DNA of 58,207 nucleotides from Lachnospiraceae bacterium (GTDB lineage Bacteria > Bacillota > Clostridia > Lachnospirales > Lachnospiraceae). The DNA lies in the NCBI GenBank assembly GCA_017467805.1, contig JAFUKJ010000078.1, forward strand, positions 1-58,207, given 5' to 3'. Below, piece by piece: positions 15,934 through 24,594 of the stretch. The position numbers were made by a program, and so were the translations under genes. Position 1 is the stretch's first letter. Each line of letters begins with the position of its first letter. Below the pieces are notes generated by a model. The model had not been told where the DNA came from, made no database searches, and saw only the letters and a list, made by a program, of their open reading frames with translations.

Positions 15934-16845
15934 CTACTTTATTACTTCCGTCATTGACTTCGCAAGACCTGCAATTCCCTGAATTTCAGAAGGAATAATA
16001 ATCTTAGTAGCCTGACCATTTGCAGCCTTCTCAAATGCCTCAAGGCTCTTGATTGTAAGTACTGCCTCATCTGCTCCTGCATCCTTTAAGCAACGGATAC
16101 CTTCTGCATTCGCCTGCTGCACGATACGAATCGCCTCAGCCTGACCTTCTGCTTCCTTGATACGCTTCTCCTTTTCAGCCTCTGCTCTAAGGATAGCTGC
16201 CTGCTTCTCAGCCTCTGCCTCAAGAATTGCAGATGCCTTCTTACCCTCTGCTACGAGGATACTTGACTTCTTCTCGCCTTCTGCAATAGTAACTGCCTCA
16301 CGTCTCTCACGCTCAGCCTTCATCTGCTTCTCCATTGCATTACGGATAGCATCTGGTGGAATGATATTCTTAAGCTCCACACGGTTTACCTTGATTCCCC
16401 ATGGGTCAGTTGCCACGTCCAAGGCACTTCTCATGCTGGTATTAATAACCTCTCTTGATGTAAGAGTCTGGTCAAGCTCCATCTCACCGATGATATTTCT
16501 TAATGTGGTAGCTGTTAACTTCTCGATTGCCATAAGTGGATTGTCTACACCATACGCATAAAGCTTAGGGTCTGTAATCTGGAAAAATACAACCGTATCA
16601 ATCTGCATTGTTACGTTATCCTTTGTGATAACAGGCTGTGGTGGGAAATCTACTACCTGCTCCTTAAGGTTAACCTTCTTAGCAACTCGTTCAATAAAAG
16701 GAATCAGCATCTTAAAGCCTACGCTCCATGTTGTCTGATATGCTCCCAAACGTTCAATTACATATGCAGATGCCTGTGGTACAATTCGTATATTTACTAT
16801 AAATACAATAATTAATAAGAAAAAAATAAGTAAAATAATCTCCAT
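15934..16845 (-). CDS. SPFH/stomatin-like membrane protein
   Basis: 303 residues: one N-terminal membrane helix (about 1-20), then an SPFH domain (RIVPQASAYVIERLGAYQTTW, TDPKLYAYGVDNPLMAIEKL) and a long alanine/glutamate-rich coiled coil (about 190-260, repeated EAEKQAAILRAEAEKE-like blocks). This is the QmcA/paraslipin group, which forms membrane scaffolds or microdomains. It overlaps the NfeD-like gene by one base (TAATG); SPFH and NfeD are a conserved functional pair. Confidence 0.93.
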   Translation of the reverse strand: MEIILLIFFLLIIVFIVNIRIVPQASAYVIERLGAYQTTWSVGFKMLIPFIERVAKKVNLKEQVVDFPPQPVITKDNVTMQIDTVVFFQITDPKLYAYGVDNPLMAIEKLTATTLRNIIGEMELDQTLTSREVINTSMRSALDVATDPWGIKVNRVELKNIIPPDAIRNAMEKQMKAERERREAVTIAEGEKKSSILVAEGKKASAILEAEAEKQAAILRAEAEKEKRIKEAEGQAEAIRIVQQANAEGIRCLKDAGADEAVLTIKSLEAFEKAANGQATKIIIPSEIQGIAGLAKSMTEVIK

Positions 16846-17288
16846 TAGTTTGTCTCCTCCTCATACTCTTCAACAATCAATTTAACTCCTGATATGTTGA
16901 TTACCTTTACCAGCTGTCCTGCTGCAATTCTCTTATCGTCCTCGCTGGCTCTCGCTGTCCACTCTAATCCATTTACCATTGCAGCTCCCGTGCCATCAAT
17001 ATTATTGATATCCTCTGTAACCCTTACAATCTTCCCAATGACCCCTTCGTAATTGGTCTTCACATGTGATTTGTTGATAAACTTCATAACAAATGGTCTT
17101 GTAAAGAATAATAAAACAAAAGACACTATCAGGAACACAATTAACTGTAACACCAGATTGCCGCCAAGCGATGAAACAATAATCGCTGCTAATGCTCCGC
17201 CTGCAAACCATATGGTTGTCAGTCCAACTGTCACTATCTCAATCAAAATCAAAACAACCATAATTATCAGCCATGTCATAGCGCTCAT
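16845..17288 (-). CDS. NfeD-like membrane protein
   Basis: 147 residues: N-terminal membrane helices (about 3-25, 30-48 and 50-70) and a C-terminal OB-fold domain (EGVIGKIVRV...AMVNGLEWTARASEDDKRIAAGQLVKVINISG), the short NfeD1b form. The start is ATG 17288, which has GGAGG 8 bases upstream; the frame begins two codons earlier at a TTG. NfeD proteins partner SPFH proteins in membrane quality control, and the SPFH gene follows directly. Confidence 0.9.
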   Translation of the reverse strand: MSAMTWLIIMVVLILIEIVTVGLTTIWFAGGALAAIIVSSLGGNLVLQLIVFLIVSFVLLFFTRPFVMKFINKSHVKTNYEGVIGKIVRVTEDINNIDGTGAAMVNGLEWTARASEDDKRIAAGQLVKVINISGVKLIVEEYEEETN

Positions 17289-17383
17289 ATGCAATTCCTC
17301 CTTTCTGATATTATCCTACATCAACCCAAATTATTCGACAATAGCTTTTGCGTGAATGCGGTGGAATGTTGCGTGAATGAATG

Positions 17384-17734
17384 TTATCTGCCCAATGCTT
17401 CATCAGCTTTCCTTTGAAGCGCCTTTGTTTTAGGTCCCATGTATTTTAATGCTTTTCCTAATATTGTCGTATAGTTTCCAAGAATTTCTAATAGAGTAAT
17501 CTCCAAGACATTTATCAAGTGAAAATTATTACCACTTACTGTTTCTTCGATATATTTGAAAACATTTTCTATTTGCTTGGAATCCTTTTCATCCTTCAAC
17601 ATTTTAAGTATTCTTGGTGCAAAAACATCTTCCATGATGACCGTTTCTAATATTTCATCATACTTCTTCACATGCTCCGCATACTCATCTCTTGCATCTG
17701 GGAAAAATTCCAACATTCTTTCAAAAAAATCCAT
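17384..17734 (-). CDS. DUF7674-like helical protein
   Basis: 116-residue, all-helical acidic protein beginning MDFFERMLEFFPDARDEYAEH. The pattern, with KYIEETVSGNNFHLINVLEITLLEIL in the middle, resembles the small DUF7674 family often found beside SMI1/KNR4 (SUKH) immunity genes, as here. No catalytic motif is visible. It is the last of three consecutive immunity-type genes, 28 bases from the SUKH gene. Assignment rests on residue pattern and context. Confidence 0.65.
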   Translation of the reverse strand: MDFFERMLEFFPDARDEYAEHVKKYDEILETVIMEDVFAPRILKMLKDEKDSKQIENVFKYIEETVSGNNFHLINVLEITLLEILGNYTTILGKALKYMGPKTKALQRKADEALGR

Positions 17735-17762
17735 TTTGCTACTTACATCTCCTACCAGTTCT

Positions 17763-18320
17763 TCAAATCACTACCTCTTCCTGTATCATGTCCTTGTACT
17801 TATCAATTTCTTCCTGCCACATCTGTCGTAAGGCATCTGTAATAATATCTCCACGTCCTCTTGCAATCAATGCAGCCTCTCGCTCTTCAACTGATAGTCT
17901 GAATGACTCATCAATTTCTTCGCTCTCACAAATATTAATAAAATCTCTAAAGTCTTTCACAATACATTTCGCTTTATATCCTTTCTCATGGTCACAGAAA
18001 TATATTTTTCCATTCTTAAAAATATTCAATCCAATTGCTATATAATTCCCAAACGAATCTACTGCAATAGGCAAATATCCCTGTTTCGTCCATTCTCCTA
18101 TTTCAAGCGAATCAAAACTTAGCTTCACATCACCTACACCATAGAATCCTCGTATATCTGAAGATTCCTTCCCCGCTTTAAATTTGGTTTTCGGCGTATA
18201 TCCTCCATTATATGTAAGCAAGAATTCCCTATATTGACTTGGTAATGTAATATGATACTCTTTTTCGAACTCCGCTATTCGACTCTCCATGTTTCCATCT
18301 GCAAACTTTGCTATTAACAT
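17763..18320 (-). CDS. SMI1/KNR4 (SUKH) family immunity-type protein
   Basis: 185 residues of the SUKH superfamily. The N-terminal FEKEYHITLPSQYREFLLTYNGG signature and the central LPIAVDSFGNYIAIGL...GKIYFCDHE block are diagnostic. In bacteria SUKH proteins mostly neutralise nuclease-type polymorphic toxins by direct binding. I start it at ATG 18320, with GGAAAGG 8 bases upstream; the frame extends three codons to a GTG. No toxin gene lies within the window nearby. Confidence 0.88.
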   Translation of the reverse strand: MLIAKFADGNMESRIAEFEKEYHITLPSQYREFLLTYNGGYTPKTKFKAGKESSDIRGFYGVGDVKLSFDSLEIGEWTKQGYLPIAVDSFGNYIAIGLNIFKNGKIYFCDHEKGYKAKCIVKDFRDFINICESEEIDESFRLSVEEREAALIARGRGDIITDALRQMWQEEIDKYKDMIQEEVVI

Positions 18321-18347
18321 AAAAATCACCTTTCCTATCCGATAGTT

Positions 18348-18911
18348 TTACTCTTGTTCGCTATCCCACACGAGCTCAAATTTGAATCCTATTAATTGCT
18401 CCATTTCAACTTTCTCTTTTAACTCTTCTGTTACATATATCTCCGTAGAATAAATCTTCCCATTTAGCAGTACTTTGAACATATGGAGATTCTGAATTTT
18501 TTCCTTTAAAAAAGAATATTTGTCAAAACCAACAACTAATCCCGTATCAAGTCTCCGCAAGACCGCTTCTTCATAATTTATTGCATCCAGTATTTCTAAT
18601 ATATTGACTATATAAAACGTTTTATTATCTGTTCTCGCCTCAACATATTCAACACTGTTACCTAATAAATCATCCAAACATTCCTTCGCTCTTTCACTAA
18701 ACATTAAAATTCCTGAGCAACTCCATAATTTAGGTAAATCACTATACTTCTCTCCTTCAACCAATTCCAGTTCAAGATTTTCAAGCTTTCCTTTTTGGAG
18801 CTGTCCGCTTAATATTTTATCTTTAAAATCCTTTAAAAAATCTTTATCTTGACTAAGCAATTGAAACGACTCATATTCCCCTAATTCGCTTTTTAATTTC
18901 CAGATTTTCAT
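18348..18911 (-). CDS. Imm11/DUF1629-like immunity protein
   Basis: 187 residues resembling the Imm11 (DUF1629) family of polymorphic-toxin immunity proteins: a SERAKECLDDLLGNSVEYVE segment, a YIVNILEILDAINYEEA segment and a C-terminal LIGFKFELVWDSEQE tail. Such tails ending in GF.F..VWDS are characteristic. It heads the immunity-type trio Imm11-SUKH-DUF7674, 27 bases before the SUKH start. The start ATG 18911 has GGAGAAAAGG upstream. Confidence 0.7.
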   Translation of the reverse strand: MKIWKLKSELGEYESFQLLSQDKDFLKDFKDKILSGQLQKGKLENLELELVEGEKYSDLPKLWSCSGILMFSERAKECLDDLLGNSVEYVEARTDNKTFYIVNILEILDAINYEEAVLRRLDTGLVVGFDKYSFLKEKIQNLHMFKVLLNGKIYSTEIYVTEELKEKVEMEQLIGFKFELVWDSEQE

Positions 18912-18990
18912 ACTATCCTTTTCTCCAAATACTCTGCAATCTCAGTTTGCCCATACTTTCTTCTCCTTGATTACGCTACTTTCATCTTAT

Positions 18991-19026
18991 AAAAACGGCA
19001 TTCCTCTGCTAAAAGAATGCCATTTT
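18991..19026 (-). terminator. Terminator of the MNT-HEPN gene
   Basis: Stem GGCATTC (18997-19003) with GAATGCC (19015-19021). On the minus strand it is followed by a GTTTTTAT run, a standard intrinsic terminator 13 bases after the gene. It separates the MNT-HEPN/PD-(D/E)XK unit from the immunity genes. Confidence 0.8.
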
Positions 19027-19038
19027 GTCTATTTTCTC

Positions 19039-19887
19039 CTACATTATTCCCTTTTCTATCATATATGCTTTTACCAAGCCTATCATTTCGTACAATCGCT
19101 CCATTGTCTGGTTTGTGCAGAAGAATTCGGCAATATCCTCTTTATAAACATCCTCACTAATATAGTCGTGTACTACATCATTTCTAACTACCAACATGTT
19201 CAAGCATGCTATCTGCTCTTTCGATAATTTCAATATACTCTGTGCATAACCTACCGCCCATCGAAGCGAACGCTGTGCATCCGTCAATCTATTCGTTTCC
19301 TCATTCAATTGCATAATGGTTGCCATATCAATCACAAACTGCACAAGCTCCTGAAATCTGGTCGCCAAGCCGTCACAGGCACTGATATATTCATAACTTT
19401 CCTTATCACAAGACAGTCTTTCGATATATCCTTTTATAATTTCCAATCCCAGATATGCTTCCTCTATTTTGATGCCTTTGCGCTGCTTTGCCTTCTCCAC
19501 TCTTGAAAGCTTTTGAGCTCCGTATATTGCTGCCATTTCCTGCACATACTGCTGCCAGCTTTCGTTACCATATTCCGTAAGCGGTTTCCCATACATAAGT
19601 ATCGGAATATTGATATAATGACTTTTTTTCATCTCGACAATTACAATATCATGGTCAAGTCCATACCAGGTCATATATTCATCAATATAGTGATAAAGTT
19701 CCATAAGCCGACCTAAATCTTCGCAATATACTCCTATATCTATGTCCGAATCTCCATCAAATTCATCCGTAAGAAAGCTTCCAAATATCCAAACCTGATA
19801 ATTAGACACAGCAAATTTCAGCAATAACTCTTTTTGGAATTGCTCTACAAATTGTTTTCTTGCATCCAACGCTAACAAACCAATCAT
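19039..19887 (-). CDS. Single-chain MNT nucleotidyltransferase-HEPN protein
   Basis: 282 residues combining the two halves of a HEPN/MNT toxin-antitoxin pair in one chain. The N-terminal minimal nucleotidyltransferase domain shows WIFGSFLTDEFDGDSDIDIG (GS...DxD catalytic motif) and DHDIVIVEM with a further acidic residue. The C-terminal helical domain carries RNDVVHDY at about 235-242, an exact R-x4-H-x-Y HEPN RNase motif. In the two-gene system MntA adds AMP to that tyrosine to silence the HepT RNase. Start: I prefer ATG 19887, which has AGGTGG 8 bases upstream; the frame stays open 27 codons further. It lies 95 bases downstream of a PD-(D/E)XK-like gene. Confidence 0.8.
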   Translation of the reverse strand: MIGLLALDARKQFVEQFQKELLLKFAVSNYQVWIFGSFLTDEFDGDSDIDIGVYCEDLGRLMELYHYIDEYMTWYGLDHDIVIVEMKKSHYINIPILMYGKPLTEYGNESWQQYVQEMAAIYGAQKLSRVEKAKQRKGIKIEEAYLGLEIIKGYIERLSCDKESYEYISACDGLATRFQELVQFVIDMATIMQLNEETNRLTDAQRSLRWAVGYAQSILKLSKEQIACLNMLVVRNDVVHDYISEDVYKEDIAEFFCTNQTMERLYEMIGLVKAYMIEKGIM

Positions 19888-19982
19888 CTGCTGCACCACC
19901 TTTCCCACCATATTTACACATCGTGCGACTTCTTTTAATATTGTACAACAATTTAAGACATATGGCAAATTTCAGCCGTCAT

Positions 19983-20777
19983 TTATACCAAGAACTCCTT
20001 TATCAAATCATCCACTGCTTTCATATTTAATGGGTATGTGCTTGTCTCATAGGTAAGTAACAGCTTTTTCCCTGGAAATATATTATTTCTTTGATAGTCT
20101 CCTATCTTTCTAATCGTTTTATTACAGTACTCTATGTCATCCATTCTGCCAAAGTGTTCCCAATAATATTCTTTTCTGGTTCTTCTATTCAAGAGAAGGA
20201 AATCAGGATATACTGTTCCATAACCCCGCAGCTGCAACGGATATTCATATCTGTAGGGAATCTTCATCATATAAAATTTATCCGCTAATATCTTCTCTGA
20301 CTTTGAACGCACTCTTTCTCCTCGCTCCGTATATATTTCAGGTGCATTTTTATCAAATTCTTTTCCTACATAGATTACACCTTCCCACTGTGCAACATAT
20401 TGCTCATCAGGTAACACATATGGCTGTACCAGTCTTTGCCTTTCTGCCGAAAGTTGTTCGTATATATTAGATATATCATACTTTTCCATCTGCCCAACAA
20501 ACCTTTGCATCCTTTTCTTCTGTTCCTCTAACACCTTCAGCACCTGTATATCATATTCCTTTTGCGCAAGCTGATATGCCAGTGCTTGGTTTTCTTTATT
20601 GAGGTATTTTCCACTGCGTTCGTTTTTATCAGTTCTTACATAATACTGAGACCATTCTTTCGTTTTTGAGATTCTTAACATTCCCTGTGGTGCTTGTTTT
20701 ACTGACCTTTCAAGCTTTTCAATCATGGCGTTTACATTATGCAATTCATTCGATAAATAATCTTTTATTTCTTTCAT
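19983..20777 (-). CDS. PD-(D/E)XK nuclease-like protein with N-terminal coiled coil
   Basis: 264 residues. An N-terminal charged helical half (about 1-120, coiled-coil-like) precedes a domain with a PD-(D/E)XK-like pattern: RSKSEKILAD (Glu at about 161), TVYPDFLLL (Asp at about 192) and EYYWEHFG (Glu at about 207). The E...PD...xEHxG order resembles the nuclease modules of some helicases and restriction systems; the usual lysine is replaced by His. The start ATG 20777 has AGAAAGGA 7 bases upstream. It precedes the MNT-HEPN gene and has array B in its upstream region. A nucleic-acid-cleaving or defence role is inferred only. Confidence 0.65.
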   Translation of the reverse strand: MKEIKDYLSNELHNVNAMIEKLERSVKQAPQGMLRISKTKEWSQYYVRTDKNERSGKYLNKENQALAYQLAQKEYDIQVLKVLEEQKKRMQRFVGQMEKYDISNIYEQLSAERQRLVQPYVLPDEQYVAQWEGVIYVGKEFDKNAPEIYTERGERVRSKSEKILADKFYMMKIPYRYEYPLQLRGYGTVYPDFLLLNRRTRKEYYWEHFGRMDDIEYCNKTIRKIGDYQRNNIFPGKKLLLTYETSTYPLNMKAVDDLIKEFLV

Positions 20778-20838
20778 TCTTATTTCCTTTCTCTTTTTCA
20801 ACCTTTAATTACAACTATCTTTCTTCTACAATTAGCTT

Positions 20839-21132
20839 ACTACGGATAATTTCGACTATTGTCTCCATTTCCGCCGTAGTTCGCTCTACTGTGAACTGTC
20901 CACTACGGATATTTTTAGCCATTACTCCTATTTCCGCCGTAGTTCACTCTACTGTGAACCTTTCACTACGGATATTTTTAGCCATTACTCCTATTTCCGC
21001 CGTAGTTCGACCTACTGCAAGCCGTTCACTACGGATATTTTCAACCGTTATCTCCATTTCCGCCGTAGTTCACGCTACTGCAAACCGTTCACTACGGATA
21101 TTTTTAGCCATTATCTCTATTTCCGCCGTAGT
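20839..21132. repeat. Tandem hairpin array B: five units, exact 63-bp period
   Basis: Five copies whose TACGG cores start at 20841, 20904, 20967, 21030 and 21093, exactly 63 bp apart. The stem is ACTACGG/CCGTAGT instead of AATACGG/CCGTATT in array A, and the interior ATATTTTTAGCC...TATTTCCG is closely similar. Spacers differ entirely from array A; several contain a second small hairpin (GTTCAC TCTACT GTGAAC). The array lies between groEL and the PD-(D/E)XK gene, both minus strand, in a gene-free gap of 596 bases. Confidence 0.95.
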
Positions 21133-21316
21133 TTACCTTTCAAGGCTCTACATTAAACAGAAAATGTTGATAATGTCTTCCTCTTCACTACTGCATTTTT
21201 CGTTCTCAATCTCACTGGAAACACATTTGACATGTTAATTTGATTACAGGCATCACTTAGACAGTGCCTGTCCTAGAATCACTAGATTATTTATAGAAAT
21301 TAGATAATATATTCTT

Positions 21317-21348
21317 CTTAAAATGGCTGCCGCCGAAGCGACAGCCAT
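21317..21348 (-). terminator. groESL terminator
   Basis: Minus-strand hairpin ATGGCTGTCGC TTCG GCGGCAGCCAT followed by TTTTAAG, 26 bases after the groEL stop. An 11-bp stem with a TTCG loop makes it a strong intrinsic terminator. Confidence 0.85.
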
Positions 21349-21373
21349 CTACCTATCTCATATGAAATGTAAC

Positions 21374-23297
<1,924 letters not shown>

Positions 23298-23348
23298 GAA
23301 AAATGACCTCCTTCATTTCTATATAAATTATATTTTGTACTTTTTCAA

Positions 23349-23375
23349 TTAGCACTCTTCACTGTTGAGTGCTAA
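23349..23375. promoter_or_regulatory. CIRCE operator (HrcA binding site)
   Basis: A perfect CIRCE inverted repeat, TTAGCACTC (23349-23357), 9-base spacer, GAGTGCTAA (23367-23375), upstream of groES. HrcA represses groESL here until heat shock. It lies at or just after the predicted transcription start. Confidence 0.98.
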
Positions 23376-23383
23376 CAAAACAT

Positions 23384-23412
23384 ATAATAGTTATTTCAAA
23401 AGAGATGCGCAA
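23384..23412 (-). promoter_or_regulatory. groESL promoter
   Basis: On the minus strand, TTGCGC (23412-23407), 17-base spacer and TATTAT (23389-23384), which places CIRCE at about +1. The -35 half lies inside the terminator hairpin of the upstream gene. Confidence 0.5.
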
Positions 23413-23440
23413 GCAGATTTAAATCTCATTTACTTGCGCA
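23406..23440 (-). terminator. Terminator of the GGDEF-like gene
   Basis: Arms TGCGCAAG (23406-23413) and CTTGCGCA (23433-23440) enclose a second palindrome AGATTTAAATCT. On the minus strand a TCTCTTTT tract follows. It overlaps the -35 region of the groESL promoter. Confidence 0.7.
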
Positions 23441-23504
23441 TTCTCTCGTTTTCTCATTTTTTCTCTTGTTTTCTCTTGTTTTTATTACGTACAGCATTTA
23501 ATAT

Positions 23505-24443
23505 TTATTTTAGAAATAGACCTTTTTCCAGTCTTTCCTTATATCCCGTGGCATTTTTCAGCTCCAGCTTATTCTCAAACATCACGTACTCTGCATCAGA
23601 AAATAAATCCTTGAAAGACTCCTCTACATTGGTTCTGAATACGCAGCCGATTGCAACACTTGGTGCAAGAATTGCATCCTCATAATCTGCACACGCCTGC
23701 TGTACCTTCCTGCAATACTCCAATGCTTCGAATTCATCCTCATGGGGAATAATGACATGAAAAACATCACCGTCCACTCTGCCGATTACAGTCTCAGCAG
23801 TTGCACTTTTCTTCAATATATCAGCGATAACCACGATTAATCTGTCGCTTTCCTCTTCACCGTAATGATCATTGACAAACTTCCAGTCATTAATATTGGC
23901 ACAAATAACTGCTGCCGGAGCAACCTCCTGCTCTGTCAATTCCTTTATTCGCTTACCAAAATATGTTTGATTCAGCACTCCTGTAAGCGGGTCCTTCTGC
24001 TCATCATACTTCGCCTGATAAGCCTCCTGCTCCAACGCTTCCTCAAGCTCATCTATATAAACGGCCTGCTCACTGGAAAGATATGACTTCTCACTATAAC
24101 CTTCCAATGTCTTAATATATGCAGAAAGTATCTTCTCCATAACCTCTTTATTCGAAGCACTTACCTTATCAAACTTCGCATATACATGGCTTACCGTTCT
24201 TCCTTTTACGCGGATTTTTATACCAGGGGCATTCACAACATCAGGCTCAAAGCCAGCAAAATCGCCTACTGTAATCACAATGGCTCCATGTCTGTCTGTA
24301 ACAAGCGCTTCAAGTCCAAATGCCTTCTGCATCTGTTCCAAAAAATCTCTACACGCATCCACATCATAAAGCGCCTCAGGACTATAATTCTTACTATTCT
24401 GTTCTAATCGACTTGCAAATTTAATTTTCTTCTGATGGTTCAT
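23505..24443 (-). CDS. Sensor protein with degenerate GGDEF domain
   Basis: 312 residues. The N-terminal half (about 25-125) resembles a PocR-type ligand-sensing domain (ACRDFLEQMQKAFGLEALVTD); a helical linker and a GGDEF-type domain follow (starts KDPLTGVLNQTYFGKRI). The signature loop reads GRVDGDVFHVI, so GGDEF has become DGDVF, with loss of the first Gly and the Glu. Cyclase activity is therefore doubtful; it may bind GTP or act as a sensor. It is monocistronic with its own terminator, upstream of groESL. Confidence 0.85.
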   Translation of the reverse strand: MNHQKKIKFASRLEQNSKNYSPEALYDVDACRDFLEQMQKAFGLEALVTDRHGAIVITVGDFAGFEPDVVNAPGIKIRVKGRTVSHVYAKFDKVSASNKEVMEKILSAYIKTLEGYSEKSYLSSEQAVYIDELEEALEQEAYQAKYDEQKDPLTGVLNQTYFGKRIKELTEQEVAPAAVICANINDWKFVNDHYGEEESDRLIVVIADILKKSATAETVIGRVDGDVFHVIIPHEDEFEALEYCRKVQQACADYEDAILAPSVAIGCVFRTNVEESFKDLFSDAEYVMFENKLELKNATGYKERLEKGLFLK

Positions 24444-24515
24444 TATGCAACTCTCCTTCCACTTTAGTAAATCATACCGTTTTTTCTAAATCTTGTCTAT
24501 ATTTTTAGGTTTATC

Positions 24516-24543
24516 TTGCAAATTCCTATATTTTAGGTAAAAT
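24516..24543 (+). promoter_or_regulatory. Candidate promoter of the ABC-F gene
   Basis: TTGCAA (24516-24521), 16-base spacer, TAAAAT (24538-24543). The divergent gap between the GGDEF-like gene and the ABC-F gene also holds TTGACT at 24552 without an equally good -10. Confidence 0.4.
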
Positions 24544-24594
24544 ATAAGAGTTGACTATTACTATTCGTATTATAAATAAGAAAGGGTTTGTGAC

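Noticed and set aside
20666-21238. 190-residue plus-strand frame through array B
   Set aside because: It runs antisense into the PD-(D/E)XK gene and owes its length to the 63-bp repeat; there is no convincing start or ribosome site.
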